The notes under the pieces: generated by a model
Told to the model about the DNA's origin: nothing
Database searches by the model: none
What the model saw: the letters and a program-made list of their open reading frames with translations, nothing else
Translations under genes and position numbers: made by a program
NCBI GenBank assembly: GCA_024998595.1
Contig: JACOEK010000002.1
Span: forward strand, 434,001-498,000
DNA length: 64,000 nucleotides
Direction of reading: 5' to 3'
From: Nitrospira sp.
GTDB lineage: Bacteria > Nitrospirota > Nitrospiria > Nitrospirales > Nitrospiraceae
In this document: in pieces, positions 54,832 to 63,859 of the stretch
Layout: each line of letters begins with the position of its first letter
Position numbering within the stretch: position 1 is the stretch's first letter

Positions 54832-54861
54832 CTTATAGCATAGGGATTAAAAAGGAAGCAA
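54832..54861 (-). promoter_or_regulatory. Promoter of the cupredoxin gene
   Basis: On the minus strand TTGCTT (54861-54856), 18 bases, TATAAG (54837-54832), preceding a leader of about 140 bases. It lies in the 273-base gap (54683-54955) after the spermidine-synthase-like gene; nothing else is apparent there. Confidence 0.55.
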
Positions 54862-54955
54862 GAAAGTTCTTGGACCGTCGACCGGTGTCTCTGGGCGGGA
54901 ATTTTTCACAGAACCCTGAACAGCAACCAGTCAATTATTATGGTATTTCGAATAC

Positions 54956-56530
54956 TTACGGCAGCGAGTTCCCATCTGGAGATATTTCGAGCGCATGGGA
55001 TCCGATCAGTAGATCATACGGTGTGTAGTCATCCGTCAGCGTCAGGCCAGGCGACCATGGCGCGGTCCGTCGAGCCGCCAGCAAAGGTATCGCTTCGGGG
55101 GGTAATCGCCGGGCTTCGACCTGCGTTTGAATACGCCTCACGAATTCGTCATACGACATCGTATCAATCGGTCCGCCGCCGAAGAAAATAAGATTCTCTG
55201 CGGTAGTCTGATGGGCACGCCACGGCCCCTTGACTCCAAACGATTCAATGGAGGGGAACGAACTCTTCAGCGTCTGCACCACTGCGCTCGCACGCTGCAG
55301 ATCGCCGCCTTCCCCTGAAGAAGCCAGATTGAGCGCCATCACGCCGTTAGGATTGAGTCGGCCGCGCAGCTCTGAAAAGAATTCAACCGTGGTCAAATGG
55401 AAGGGAATAAGATGCCGGGCAAATGCGTCGACCCAAATGACGTCATAAGTCGCCTTCGTGTCGCGTAGAAATACGCGGGCATCTTTCACCGACACATGGT
55501 GATTGGCGGGTGGGCGATATTCGAAATACTGCTCTGCCATCCGCACCACGACGGGATCGAATTCGACGACATCCAATTCCAACTCAGGCCAGACTTGAGC
55601 AAGCCATTTCGCCAGCGAGCCGCCACCGTGGCCCAATATGAGTCCCCGTTTGGGTTCCGGAGCCAATGCGACCGCCGCAACCATGAGTTGGCTATAGGGG
55701 AGGAACAGGGCCGTGGGATCCGTCCGCCACATCACCGCATGCCAGGTACGGTCGAGCACAAGATAGCGAAACAGATCATCGTCGCGCACACGGACTTGCT
55801 GATAGGGACTATCCTCCTGATACACCAATCCTGCAACCGGAGGGGCCTGGCCGAACAATTGCCATCCCAGCATGAGCGCCCCGGTCATGAACAACCCGGT
55901 CAATTTCGTGAACTTCCCGCTCCCTTGTTGCAACCAGAGCAACCCCAGCAGCAGTTGAATCACTCCCAGTGTGGCCACGAGGGTCTGCGTGCCCAACCAC
56001 GAAAGGAGAAAGAACGCCGTTCCCCAGGTCCCCGCCAAGCTACCGACGGTGGATAATGCGATCATGCTGCCCGTATGGCGACCGAGATATCCCATATCCA
56101 CGACAGCTAATCGTAGCAATGCGGGCATCACACCGCTCAAACCGAATGCCGGGGGAGCGAGCAACACACAGGCCGCAAGGCTGGGGCCCCATCGCGGATC
56201 CTCGACCATCTTGGCAACTTTGAAAATAGCGCCCTGCCCCATCCAGGACATCAACAATGTCCACGCCCCGGATCCGAGCAGAAGCCACGCCAACACCGCC
56301 GCCACACGATACCGATCCGAAGCCCAGCCGCCGAACGCATACCCGGAACTCATGGCCGCGAGTATGATTCCGATCAATGCGCCCCACACGAAAAGGGAAT
56401 TTCCGAACACCGGAGCCAGCAAGCGGCTGCCCAAAATTTCGAGCGCCATCACGATCGCGCCGGTCACGAGCGCCGTGACGAGCAAAAAGAGCCGGGGGAT
56501 TGAATCGGACGCGGGTCTTTGTGCCATCAT
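54956..56530 (-). CDS. Membrane-fused spermidine-synthase-like protein
   Basis: About 524 residues: an N-terminal half of roughly seven transmembrane helices (ALEILGSRLLAPVFGNSLFVWG, then GYAFGGWASDRY and others) and a C-terminal Rossmann methyltransferase-like domain of the spermidine synthase family (LILGHGGGSLAKWLAQVWP, DVVEFDPVVVRMAEQYF, YDVIWVDAF). Such 'fused MFS/spermidine synthase' proteins are widespread; few have been shown to make polyamines. The start is an ATG pair at 56530/56527 because the longer frame begins with a TTG; no SD is seen. It follows the CBS gene by about 60 bases. Confidence 0.85.
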   Translation of the reverse strand: MMAQRPASDSIPRLFLLVTALVTGAIVMALEILGSRLLAPVFGNSLFVWGALIGIILAAMSSGYAFGGWASDRYRVAAVLAWLLLGSGAWTLLMSWMGQGAIFKVAKMVEDPRWGPSLAACVLLAPPAFGLSGVMPALLRLAVVDMGYLGRHTGSMIALSTVGSLAGTWGTAFFLLSWLGTQTLVATLGVIQLLLGLLWLQQGSGKFTKLTGLFMTGALMLGWQLFGQAPPVAGLVYQEDSPYQQVRVRDDDLFRYLVLDRTWHAVMWRTDPTALFLPYSQLMVAAVALAPEPKRGLILGHGGGSLAKWLAQVWPELELDVVEFDPVVVRMAEQYFEYRPPANHHVSVKDARVFLRDTKATYDVIWVDAFARHLIPFHLTTVEFFSELRGRLNPNGVMALNLASSGEGGDLQRASAVVQTLKSSFPSIESFGVKGPWRAHQTTAENLIFFGGGPIDTMSYDEFVRRIQTQVEARRLPPEAIPLLAARRTAPWSPGLTLTDDYTPYDLLIGSHALEISPDGNSLP

Positions 56531-56593
56531 CGACAAAAGACCGCGGGACACAGTGAGGAGACATGACAACAGCGGGGACGCGACCGTACCATT

Positions 56594-57010
56594 CTACAGC
56601 GTTCCCCAATTCTTGAAGTAGCGAAGCAGATCGCGAACAGAAATCATTCCCACCACACGCCCTTCTTCGGTAATGACAAGATGCCGGATTCCTCGCTCGG
56701 CCATCACATCACTCGCCTCATGCGCCGATTGGGCGATATCGATCGTCATGATCGGCGCACTCATCACCGAGCGGGCCGTCACCTGCTCGGACGCAGCCCC
56801 GCTGGCCATGGCCTTACGGACGAGGTCGGCCTCGCTGACAATACCCACGTAGTCGCCATGGTCCGCGACGAGCATCGCCCCGACCCGAGCATCGCGCAAT
56901 TGCTGCGCCACAACCAATAACGAATCATCCGGTCGCACGGTCTTCGTGATGGGACGCATCATCATGGCCAACGGTCGTTGGATGGGCCCGCCTGCAACCA
57001 CCATACGCAT
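56594..57010 (-). CDS. CBS-domain protein
   Basis: A 138-residue protein consisting of two CBS motifs (RPDDSLLVVAQQLRDARVGAMLV... with DYVGIVSEADL; and SAPIMTIDIAQSAHEASDVM... with VVGMISVRDLLRYF). Such stand-alone pairs bind adenosine nucleotides and regulate partner proteins. The ATG at 57010 has AGGAG three bases upstream (another ATG at 57004 has spacing nine). Divergent to ugd. Confidence 0.86.
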   Translation of the reverse strand: MRMVVAGGPIQRPLAMMMRPITKTVRPDDSLLVVAQQLRDARVGAMLVADHGDYVGIVSEADLVRKAMASGAASEQVTARSVMSAPIMTIDIAQSAHEASDVMAERGIRHLVITEEGRVVGMISVRDLLRYFKNWGTL

Positions 57011-57112
57011 CTTCTCCTGCGAAGAGGGCCGAATTCTACTGAAGTACGCCACAATCTGCAATTCGTCCTGCGATGCGTCAGTGGGTGCGGACCGCAAAAA
57101 CCTGCGAGATGA

Positions 57113-57141
57113 TTGCTCGCTTTGGCAGGCGTTGCTATACT
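57113..57141 (+). promoter_or_regulatory. Candidate promoter of ugd
   Basis: TTGCTC (57113-57118), a 17-base spacer and TATACT (57136-57141, five of six) lie about 60 bases upstream of the ugd ATG, in the divergent gap with the CBS gene. Confidence 0.6.
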
Positions 57142-57203
57142 ACCGACTCTACGCGCATTCTCACCCAAAGATTCGCGGCTATTCTTCAAGAGGAGATGCA
57201 TCC

Positions 57204-58523
57204 ATGCATATCAGCGTGATTGGAACGGGCTATGTCGGCTTAGTCACCGGTGCCTGCTTCGCAGAATTCGGCGTCAATGTCACGTGTATGGACACAGATG
57301 CACGCCGGATTGCCAAACTCGAAAAGGGCGAAGTGCCATTCTTTGAGCCCGGCATCACGGAACTCGTCGCCAAAGGCATCAAGGAAGACCGGCTCCATTT
57401 CACCACCGATGTCGCGAAGGCTGTCGATAAAGCCCTCGTCATCTTCATTGCTGTGGGAACTCCTCCGAAGTCAGACGGGTCAGCCGACCTTTCTTATGTG
57501 GAAGAAGTCGGACGCGGGATTGCCAAGAACATGACCGGCTATAAGGTCATCGTCACAAAATCAACCGTCCCCGTCGGCACGGGAGAAAAGTTGCGCGAAG
57601 TGATTAAGGCCAATCAAACCGGCCGGTTCCGGTTCGATATCGTGTCCAATCCGGAATTCCTACGGGAAGGCTCTGCCATTGAAGACTTTATGCGCCCCAA
57701 CCGCGTGGTCATCGGCGCGGACAGCGAGCAGGCCGTGGCGATCATGAAAGACTTGTATCGCCCCCTCTATCTGCTCGAAACTCCGATCGTGGTCACCGAC
57801 ATTCCGACTGCTGAGATGATCAAATATGCTTCCAACGCATTCCTCGCCGTCAAAATTTCGTTTATCAACGAAATCGCGACCGTGTGCGAAAAAGTGGGAG
57901 CGGATGTGCAGCTGGTGTCCAAGGGCATGGGGCTCGACAATCGGATCGGCAACAAATTTCTACATGCCGGGCCCGGGTTCGGCGGATCCTGCTTCCCGAA
58001 AGACCTCGCAGCACTGGTCCAGACCGGTGAGCGTGTGGGGTATCCGTTCCAGATTGCCGGCGCCGCGGCGAAGGTGAACTACGAACAACACCTGCGAATG
58101 GTTCAGAAGGTCAAGGATGCGTGCGGAGGGGTCAAAGGGAAAACGCTCGGCGTGCTGGGCCTCTCCTTCAAACCGAACACGAACGATATGCGGGAAGCGC
58201 CATCGTTGACGATCTTGAGCGAATTGATGAAGGAAGGGGCAAAGATCCGCGCCTACGACCCGGCGTCAATGGAAGAATCGACGAAGCTGCTCCCCGGCAT
58301 GATCCCCTGCCAGGACACCTATGAAGTCGCGGAGGGCGCCGACGGCCTGATCATCATGACGGAGTGGAACCAATTCAGAAATCTCGATTTCGAACGGCTC
58401 AAGAAAGCGATGCGGGAACCGCTGCTGCTGGACCTGCGCAATACCTACGAGTCGGACCGCGTCGTGACCTACGGCTTCCGCCACGTCTCGGTCGGCCGCC
58501 CCACCAAGAATCCGGCCGCCTAA
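57204..58523 (+). CDS. ugd: UDP-glucose 6-dehydrogenase
   Basis: A 439-residue NAD enzyme oxidising UDP-glucose to UDP-glucuronate for exopolysaccharide or lipid A modification. The Rossmann motif GTGYVG is at 7-12, the catalytic cysteine is C263 in GGSCFPKD, and the central NAFLAVKISFINEIA and C-terminal GLSFKPNTNDMREAPS are typical. GAGGAG lies 8-12 bases upstream of the ATG. No other sugar-nucleotide gene is near. Confidence 0.96.
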   Translation: MHISVIGTGYVGLVTGACFAEFGVNVTCMDTDARRIAKLEKGEVPFFEPGITELVAKGIKEDRLHFTTDVAKAVDKALVIFIAVGTPPKSDGSADLSYVEEVGRGIAKNMTGYKVIVTKSTVPVGTGEKLREVIKANQTGRFRFDIVSNPEFLREGSAIEDFMRPNRVVIGADSEQAVAIMKDLYRPLYLLETPIVVTDIPTAEMIKYASNAFLAVKISFINEIATVCEKVGADVQLVSKGMGLDNRIGNKFLHAGPGFGGSCFPKDLAALVQTGERVGYPFQIAGAAAKVNYEQHLRMVQKVKDACGGVKGKTLGVLGLSFKPNTNDMREAPSLTILSELMKEGAKIRAYDPASMEESTKLLPGMIPCQDTYEVAEGADGLIIMTEWNQFRNLDFERLKKAMREPLLLDLRNTYESDRVVTYGFRHVSVGRPTKNPAA

Positions 58524-58536
58524 CCGGCGGCCGGAT
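58510..58536. terminator. Hairpin over the ugd stop codon
   Basis: ATCCGGCCGCC (58510-58520) and GGCGGCCGGAT (58526-58536) form a perfect 11-bp stem whose loop contains the ugd TAA. It lies between convergent ugd and the first HEAT gene, so it may stop both. No U-tract is present. Confidence 0.6.
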
Positions 58537-58544
58537 GGCTCCCA

Positions 58545-59255
58545 TTAACTGAGCAACTTTGCCGGTTCAGGCTGCGCCCCTTCTTTCGTCTTCGGCTTAT
58601 AGCCCATCCGGTCGAGCACTTTCATGATCTTGGTCTTCAACCGGTCGTCAGCCTCGGCCAGCGCCGTGGCGAGAGGTTCGACGGCCGGCTTGCCGATCTT
58701 CCGGATAATTTCCGTCGCCGACTGGCGCACATCGTCTTCTTCAGCTGCCAGCAATGGCACTAGCGAGGGAACGGCCGACCCGCCGATTTTAATCAACGAA
58801 TCATAGGCCCGTTGCCGCACATCGCCCACCTCATCGGTGAGAGCCTCAACCAGAGGCACCACCGCGCGCGGGTCTTTCAAGTCGCCCAGGACCTCCGCCG
58901 CATATTTGCGATTGAGCCAGTGCGAATCCTTCAAATCGATCAGCATCGCGTCCGCTTTGGCCGCGTTCGGATCTTTCGCGCGGATCCGGAAGCTCTTGGC
59001 CACTCGCTTGCCGCCTTCTTCCACAACACGAATCGTGGCTCCGTCGCCCGGCTTGATCTTGAGAAAGTCTTCGAGGGCTTCCTCTCCGACATCCAGCACG
59101 ACGGTTTTTCCGTCATAGGCCAACAGTTCGACTTCCAATTGCTTGGCTTCCGGATTGACGGCCACGACCCGTTCCGTCACGAGGTTGAATCCGTCTTTCT
59201 TGGGGCCGCCCTTCGGCCCGATCTGAATCAGTTTTGCCGGTGCTTCTTCTGCCAT
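58545..59255 (-). CDS. HEAT-repeat protein 1 with N-terminal beta domain
   Basis: A 236-residue protein. Residues 1-95 form a beta-rich domain (ERVVAVNPEAKQLEVELLAYDGK, DFLKIKPGDGATIRVV) of no recognised family. Residues 100-225 hold about four HEAT/PBS-lyase repeats of about 31 residues (YAAEVLGDLKDPRAVVPLVEAL; AYDSLIKIGGSAVPSLVPLL; ATEIIRKIGKPAVEPLATAL). AAGGA precedes the ATG. It is the last of five HEAT-repeat genes. There is no catalytic residue typical of PBS lyases and no phycobilisome context, so it is a protein-binding scaffold by inference. Confidence 0.82.
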   Translation of the reverse strand: MAEEAPAKLIQIGPKGGPKKDGFNLVTERVVAVNPEAKQLEVELLAYDGKTVVLDVGEEALEDFLKIKPGDGATIRVVEEGGKRVAKSFRIRAKDPNAAKADAMLIDLKDSHWLNRKYAAEVLGDLKDPRAVVPLVEALTDEVGDVRQRAYDSLIKIGGSAVPSLVPLLAAEEDDVRQSATEIIRKIGKPAVEPLATALAEADDRLKTKIMKVLDRMGYKPKTKEGAQPEPAKLLS

Positions 59256-59275
59256 AGTAGAGTTCCTTTATCGGG

Positions 59276-60037
59276 TTATGACGAGGTCGCCTGTTTCCAT
59301 CCCAAACTCGCAAGGACACCTTCGACGGTTTCCTGCACCATCGTGTTTTCATCTTCTAAGAGGGGAAGCAGCGGCTCGATGGCCTGCTTGGCCCCAAGTC
59401 GCGCCAGTGACTCAGCGGCGTTCCGGCGAACGAGCCAATCCTCATCCTGCAGGGACTGGATCAACGCCTCGGCGCTACGCGGGTCGCCGATCTTTCCAAG
59501 CGCTTCTGCCGCATGACGCCGAACCATCCAATTGGGTCCCAGTAGACCGCCGATCAATGCATCGACCGCCCGGGTATCACCGATCTTCTTTAAGACCCGC
59601 GCGACATCTTCACGCACCGTCCCGTCAGTGAGCGCGTCGATGAGTCCCGGCGTCGCACGCGAGTCGCCGATCCGCTCCAATGCCCATACCGCCGCAGTCC
59701 GGACGGCCCCATCCTTGTCCTTGAGCGCGACCATGAGAGGATCGACGGCGCGGGGATCGCGGAACCGCCCGAGCGCATTCGCGGCCTGCTCGCGGATCGC
59801 CCATTCATCGTCCTGCAAGGCTTCCAGCAGCTGATCGAAGGCAATAGGGCCGATGCGCACGACCGCCGTCGCAGCCGCTTCGCGAATGACCACATCCTCG
59901 TCCGCCATCAGGCCGATCAATTGGGGAACGGCCTCGATCCCCATCTGTCCGAGACTGGCCATCGCATGGTCCCGCAGCGCCTCATTATCGTCGCGCAACG
60001 CAGCTATCAATTGTGCAATTCGCTCGGCATCACTCAT
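59276..60037 (-). CDS. HEAT-repeat protein 2
   Basis: A 253-residue protein from the ATG at 60037 that is almost entirely HEAT repeats, about eight units with the pattern D(E/D)W.(I/V)R..AA.ALG...DPRA(V/I)..L; good examples are WAIREQAANALGRFRDPRAV, WMVRRHAAEALGKIGDPRS and WLVRRNAAESLARLGAKQA. Its start overlaps the end of HEAT-repeat protein 3 by eight bases. The longer frame to 60187 is rejected. Confidence 0.84.
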   Translation of the reverse strand: MSDAERIAQLIAALRDDNEALRDHAMASLGQMGIEAVPQLIGLMADEDVVIREAAATAVVRIGPIAFDQLLEALQDDEWAIREQAANALGRFRDPRAVDPLMVALKDKDGAVRTAAVWALERIGDSRATPGLIDALTDGTVREDVARVLKKIGDTRAVDALIGGLLGPNWMVRRHAAEALGKIGDPRSAEALIQSLQDEDWLVRRNAAESLARLGAKQAIEPLLPLLEDENTMVQETVEGVLASLGWKQATSS

Positions 60038-61130
60038 GTTCGTCCGATTCCTCCTGCCCGACCGGCTGTTCGCCCTCGAGTGCCGCAAGTTTATCCGCAA
60101 TGAGGCCGGCGCTGTACGACACGATACCGTCCCGATCGCTTCGCAACCGGTTGAACAGCTCGTCATACGGACGCAAGACCTCGACATCTTTGATTTTCGC
60201 CAGGGCCTCGATGGCCATTACTCGTAAGGGTCGGATTGGGATCGCTTCAATATACAATTGTGCCGGACGCGGGTCACCGATCAGTCCCAACGACTTCACA
60301 GCGTACTCTTTCACGCCGGTGTCTTTATCCTGCTGCAGCCGCTTCATCAACGGTTCTACTGCGCGCACATCGCCGATTTTCCCGAGCAAATCCGCGGCGG
60401 CTTCACGGATAAGCCAATCGTCGTCTTCAAGATATTCGATCAGAATTTCAACCGAAGGCCGCCCGATCCCCAAGAGATCCATCACAGTGGACATCCGGGC
60501 TTCCTCGCGTTCGCTTGCGCCTTCCACGTCACGCAAGGCATTAAACGTCGCATCGATCCGTTCCCGGATTGCGCTCAACTTCTTCAGCGTCCGCACGGCG
60601 ATGTCGCGAACGGCCGTCGAGGCCATGGCGTCGATCAAGCCATCGGCTGAACGGGGGTCGAGCAGATGTTCAAGAATCGTTGCCGCCGTCGTCTGCGCCT
60701 CCACATCCGGATGACTCAACATTTCGCACAGGGGCGTGATCGCATTGGGAATCACGCCCAAGAGCTGCCGAACGCGGTGACGCACGTCCTCATCGGGCGA
60801 TTCGTGAAGATTGCGCACCAACCCCGCCGCAGTGTCGTCGTCCAAATTGCCGGCCATCTGCTCGAGCGCAGCAAACGCCGCCTGTCGAACCGTCTCCTCC
60901 GGATCCCGAATCAATGTGACCAACGCAACGCCCGCAGCCGGATCCTTGATCCGCGACAACATCGCCGCCGCTTCAACGCGAAGGGGCGCATCGCCCCTCT
61001 GCAACGCCTGCGTCAAGGCTTGGACCGCCCGGGGACCGCCGGCCAGGCAAGCCGCGGTTGCTCGCATACGCCGCCACTCTTCCTCGTGCGTCAACTCGGA
61101 GACTAAGGTGTCGATCGATTCTTTAGACAT
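60030..61130 (-). CDS. HEAT-repeat protein 3
   Basis: A 366-residue protein, the most diverged of the set: repeats in the N-terminal 200 residues (LRVEAAAMLSRIKDPAAGVALV; EDVRHRVRQLLGVIPNAITPL; TTAATILEHLLDPRSADGLID), a helical insertion near 205-215, then further repeats (WLIREAAADLLGKIGDVRAVEPL; KEYAVKSLGLIGDPRPAQ) and an acidic tail (EESDEHE). The SD is weak. No enzymatic motif is visible. Confidence 0.83.
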   Translation of the reverse strand: MSKESIDTLVSELTHEEEWRRMRATAACLAGGPRAVQALTQALQRGDAPLRVEAAAMLSRIKDPAAGVALVTLIRDPEETVRQAAFAALEQMAGNLDDDTAAGLVRNLHESPDEDVRHRVRQLLGVIPNAITPLCEMLSHPDVEAQTTAATILEHLLDPRSADGLIDAMASTAVRDIAVRTLKKLSAIRERIDATFNALRDVEGASEREEARMSTVMDLLGIGRPSVEILIEYLEDDDWLIREAAADLLGKIGDVRAVEPLMKRLQQDKDTGVKEYAVKSLGLIGDPRPAQLYIEAIPIRPLRVMAIEALAKIKDVEVLRPYDELFNRLRSDRDGIVSYSAGLIADKLAALEGEQPVGQEESDEHE

Positions 61131-61224
61131 CGTGAAGAATACCGCAGACCGGTGATTGAATACTGCTTAGACCGAAGCCCGTTTCCGAAACCGCGCCCTC
61201 ACTCGATCAGCACATGATCCTGGT

Positions 61225-62307
61225 CTAGACTCGCCCGGCACGCCAACCGACAGCCGTGAGTGTTTCCCGAACGTGGTACCGGACATTTTCATCTGGCTCT
61301 TTCGCCAGCATCGGCAAGAGAGACGGGATCACCGCCGGACCGAATTTCGTCAGGGCCGCCGCGGCTTCCGATCGAGTAATAGTATTCCGCAAGGCCACGA
61401 TCAGAGAAGGAATTGCCACCGCATCGGCGATCATCCCCAACGCGCGGGCCGCCATGCCCATGGTGGCCATCTCGTCCGTCCATCCCTCGGCACAGGGCGT
61501 CGCCGTATCCCTCGGCTCGCCCAATGGCACCCCCTCGACAACCCGCCGCAAAATCGGTACCACCCGACGATCGCCGATATGACCGAGGGCTTCGACGGCC
61601 AAGAGCCGCAAACCCGGTTCTTTCATCACCGCCACCAAATAATCCACTGCGCGGCCGTCTCGAATCGCTCCCAGCGCCCGGACCACATCCTCGCGAATGG
61701 CCGAGTCCCGCTCATTGAACAAGGCCCGCAGCAACGGCTCGACGGAGTCCGGCGACTTCAGCTTGCCCAATGCCTCCACCGCATGGAGGCGAACCATCCA
61801 ATCATCATGCTGCAGGGCCTCGAGCAATCCCGTCACCGCGGCGGCGCCAATGGCGGCCAACGCACTGGACGCTTCCTCGCGGACGGCCTTGACCTTGTCC
61901 TGCAACAGCGGCATCAAAACGGGCACGGCTTCCGGGTCGCCGATCCGCCCCAAGCCCTTCGCCGCATGCATACGCACAATCCAATCGCGACTACCCAAGG
62001 CTTGCATGAGCGGCGCCAAAACTCGCGCATCGGCCAGTGAAGCGAGAATAGCCGACGCCGCTTCTTGCACCTGCAAGGCTGAGTCGGTCAAACAGGCCGC
62101 CAAGGCCGGAACAGAGACGGACCCGAGCGATGAGAGGGCTCCGACGGCCGCTTCACGGACCGCGCGATCAGTATCGCGCAGCGCGTTGGTCAAAGGCAGG
62201 ACGGCCCGCGCATCTTTCAGAACGCCCAGCAGGGTCGCTGCTTCCTCCCGAACGGCCCAATCCTCATCCGACAGGGCTGCGATCTGTTCACTGACGGTGT
62301 CGGCCAT
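61225..62307 (-). CDS. HEAT-repeat protein 4
   Basis: A 360-residue protein composed of about 11 HEAT units, starting MADTVSEQIAALSDEDWAV and including WIVRMHAAKGLGRIGDPEAV, WMVRLHAVEALGKLKSPDSV and LRLLAVEALGHIGDRRVVPIL. GAGG lies four bases before the ATG. A 22-residue insertion (EGVPLGEPRDTATPCAEGWTDE region, near 255-275) breaks the repeat rhythm and may form a separate surface. Upstream is a 181-base gap with a promoter candidate and a short hairpin. Confidence 0.84.
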   Translation of the reverse strand: MADTVSEQIAALSDEDWAVREEAATLLGVLKDARAVLPLTNALRDTDRAVREAAVGALSSLGSVSVPALAACLTDSALQVQEAASAILASLADARVLAPLMQALGSRDWIVRMHAAKGLGRIGDPEAVPVLMPLLQDKVKAVREEASSALAAIGAAAVTGLLEALQHDDWMVRLHAVEALGKLKSPDSVEPLLRALFNERDSAIREDVVRALGAIRDGRAVDYLVAVMKEPGLRLLAVEALGHIGDRRVVPILRRVVEGVPLGEPRDTATPCAEGWTDEMATMGMAARALGMIADAVAIPSLIVALRNTITRSEAAAALTKFGPAVIPSLLPMLAKEPDENVRYHVRETLTAVGWRAGRV

Positions 62308-62335
62308 GGTACCTCGGCCTCTGGTGAGGCCATCG

Positions 62336-62365
62336 ACCTTAACACAGGATTTTTTTAGGGGTCAA
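62336..62365 (-). promoter_or_regulatory. Weak promoter candidate before HEAT-repeat gene 4
   Basis: On the minus strand TTGACC (62365-62360), an 18-base spacer containing a run of seven A, and TAAGGT (62341-62336). A six-bp hairpin (62316-62331) lies between it and the SD. The -10 is poor. Confidence 0.33.
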
Positions 62366-62488
62366 CGCGGGTCGGCCCTACGACCTGGCATTGCACCATC
62401 CCACGCAACTGGTCGAAACGGAGGAGTAGAGACGCGGGCGCGCCGGAAGCTCTCAACAGGCCAGGAACCCGCGAGAGGACGCCGAAGA

Positions 62489-63859
62489 TTACCGCACCGA
62501 TCCTTTCGCAAAATCTCCGCTCGGACCGAAGCGCCCGATGTCTCCCAGCGGGCGATCGACACGAAGATTGTCAGCCTGGCTGGAATCCACCGAGGTCTCT
62601 TCATCGGGAGGTGTCCATCCCAGGTGCTCCAGCGTTTCCACGACCAACAACCGGAGAGAATCCTTCGCGGTCAACCGGACTGAGGCGTAGGACAGCACAC
62701 GCTCGCCTTCGGCTTCAACCTCCGAAGCTTTTGGGTCGTACAGGAACGAGATCAGCGGCTCGATGGCCGAATCACCGATCAAGACCAGCGCCGCAGCAGC
62801 CTTCTCCCGCAACACCCCGTCCTTCAAGAGCATGATAAGGTCTGGAATCACGCGCGGATCGCGAAAATGCCCGAGCGCTGTGGCTGCCGCCTCTTTGATA
62901 AACGCATCTTCGCTGACGATACATCCGGGGGTCGGCGTCCCATCCTGGCGAACGCCTTTCCCTTTGAGGGCAGCTAACACCGCAGGAAGGGCGCGCGGAT
63001 CACCGATCATCCCGAGCGAGGCAATGGCATGACGCTTCACGGCCCCGTCTTTCATGGCTTCCAGCAGTCCGTCGATGGCCCGGGGGTCACCGATCATGCC
63101 CAATGCAATCGTGGCATCTTCACGCACGGCGCGGTCCGGATCTTTTAACGCCTCGATCAAGGCATCAACGACGCGCGGTTCACGCACCCAACTCTTGCCG
63201 ATCTGATAGTCCGTCGTCATGCCGCCCAAGGCACGAGCTGCATGGCAGCGCACGACAAAATCCTTGTCCTTCATGGTTTCAAGCAACAGATCGACGGAGG
63301 GTTTTCCGATCGCCACCAAGGCGATACCAGCAGTTTCACGGACGATCTTCGATGAATCCCGGAACAGCTTGATCAGCGCCGGAATGGCTTTCGCATCGCC
63401 CATTTTCCCCAACGCTTCCGCTGCGGCACTCTTTACCGCACCGTCGCGATCCCGACAGGCAAACACCAATCCGTCAATGGCGCGGGGATCACGAAGATCG
63501 CCGCAAGCCTTTGCCGCATGTTCCCTGACACGCCACCGCTCGTCCTTCATCGCCGCAAGAAGCCGATCCGTCTGGCCAGCGCCCAAGGAGACCACGGCCG
63601 CAATGGCTTCGTTACGGACTTCCATGATGGGATCATTGAACAACGCAATTAGTGCTTCAATCGCCTTCGGGCCGCCGATCTTTGCGACACCCCAACCGGC
63701 GCGCGTGCGAACGGACCAATACTCGTCACCGCAGGCGCCTATCAGCGCATCCAGCGTGGTCGGGTCTGCCAACTGTGCTAGAGCTTTCGCCGCCTCTTCA
63801 CGAGTTGCATCATCCGGATCTTCAAGGGAATCAAGCAGATCATCGAGTGCCTGTGCCAT
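62489..63859 (-). CDS. HEAT-repeat protein 5 (largest)
   Basis: A 456-residue protein from the ATG at 63859 (GTGAGG upstream), with about 12 HEAT units: WSVRTRAGWGVAKIGGPKAI, WRVREHAAKACGDLRDPRAIDGL, FVVRCHAARALGGMTTDYQ, AVREDATIALGMIGDPRAIDGL, FIKEAAATALGHFRDPRVIPDL. A non-repeat insertion near 315-330 (GVRQDGTPTPGC) and a C-terminal unstructured tail (PPDEETSVDSSQADN) are additions. It is the first complete gene of the five-gene HEAT array and overlaps the end of an upstream gene. Confidence 0.84.
   Translation of the reverse strand: MAQALDDLLDSLEDPDDATREEAAKALAQLADPTTLDALIGACGDEYWSVRTRAGWGVAKIGGPKAIEALIALFNDPIMEVRNEAIAAVVSLGAGQTDRLLAAMKDERWRVREHAAKACGDLRDPRAIDGLVFACRDRDGAVKSAAAEALGKMGDAKAIPALIKLFRDSSKIVRETAGIALVAIGKPSVDLLLETMKDKDFVVRCHAARALGGMTTDYQIGKSWVREPRVVDALIEALKDPDRAVREDATIALGMIGDPRAIDGLLEAMKDGAVKRHAIASLGMIGDPRALPAVLAALKGKGVRQDGTPTPGCIVSEDAFIKEAAATALGHFRDPRVIPDLIMLLKDGVLREKAAAALVLIGDSAIEPLISFLYDPKASEVEAEGERVLSYASVRLTAKDSLRLLVVETLEHLGWTPPDEETSVDSSQADNLRVDRPLGDIGRFGPSGDFAKGSVR

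Noticed and set aside
61697..62683. 328-codon plus-strand frame opposite HEAT genes
   Set aside because: Ser/Ala/Arg-rich antisense shadow of repetitive coding DNA.
58545..63859. Possible DNA-level repeat array (CRISPR-like or minisatellite)
   Set aside because: Repeats are at protein level with diverged DNA; no constant direct repeat plus unique spacer pattern.
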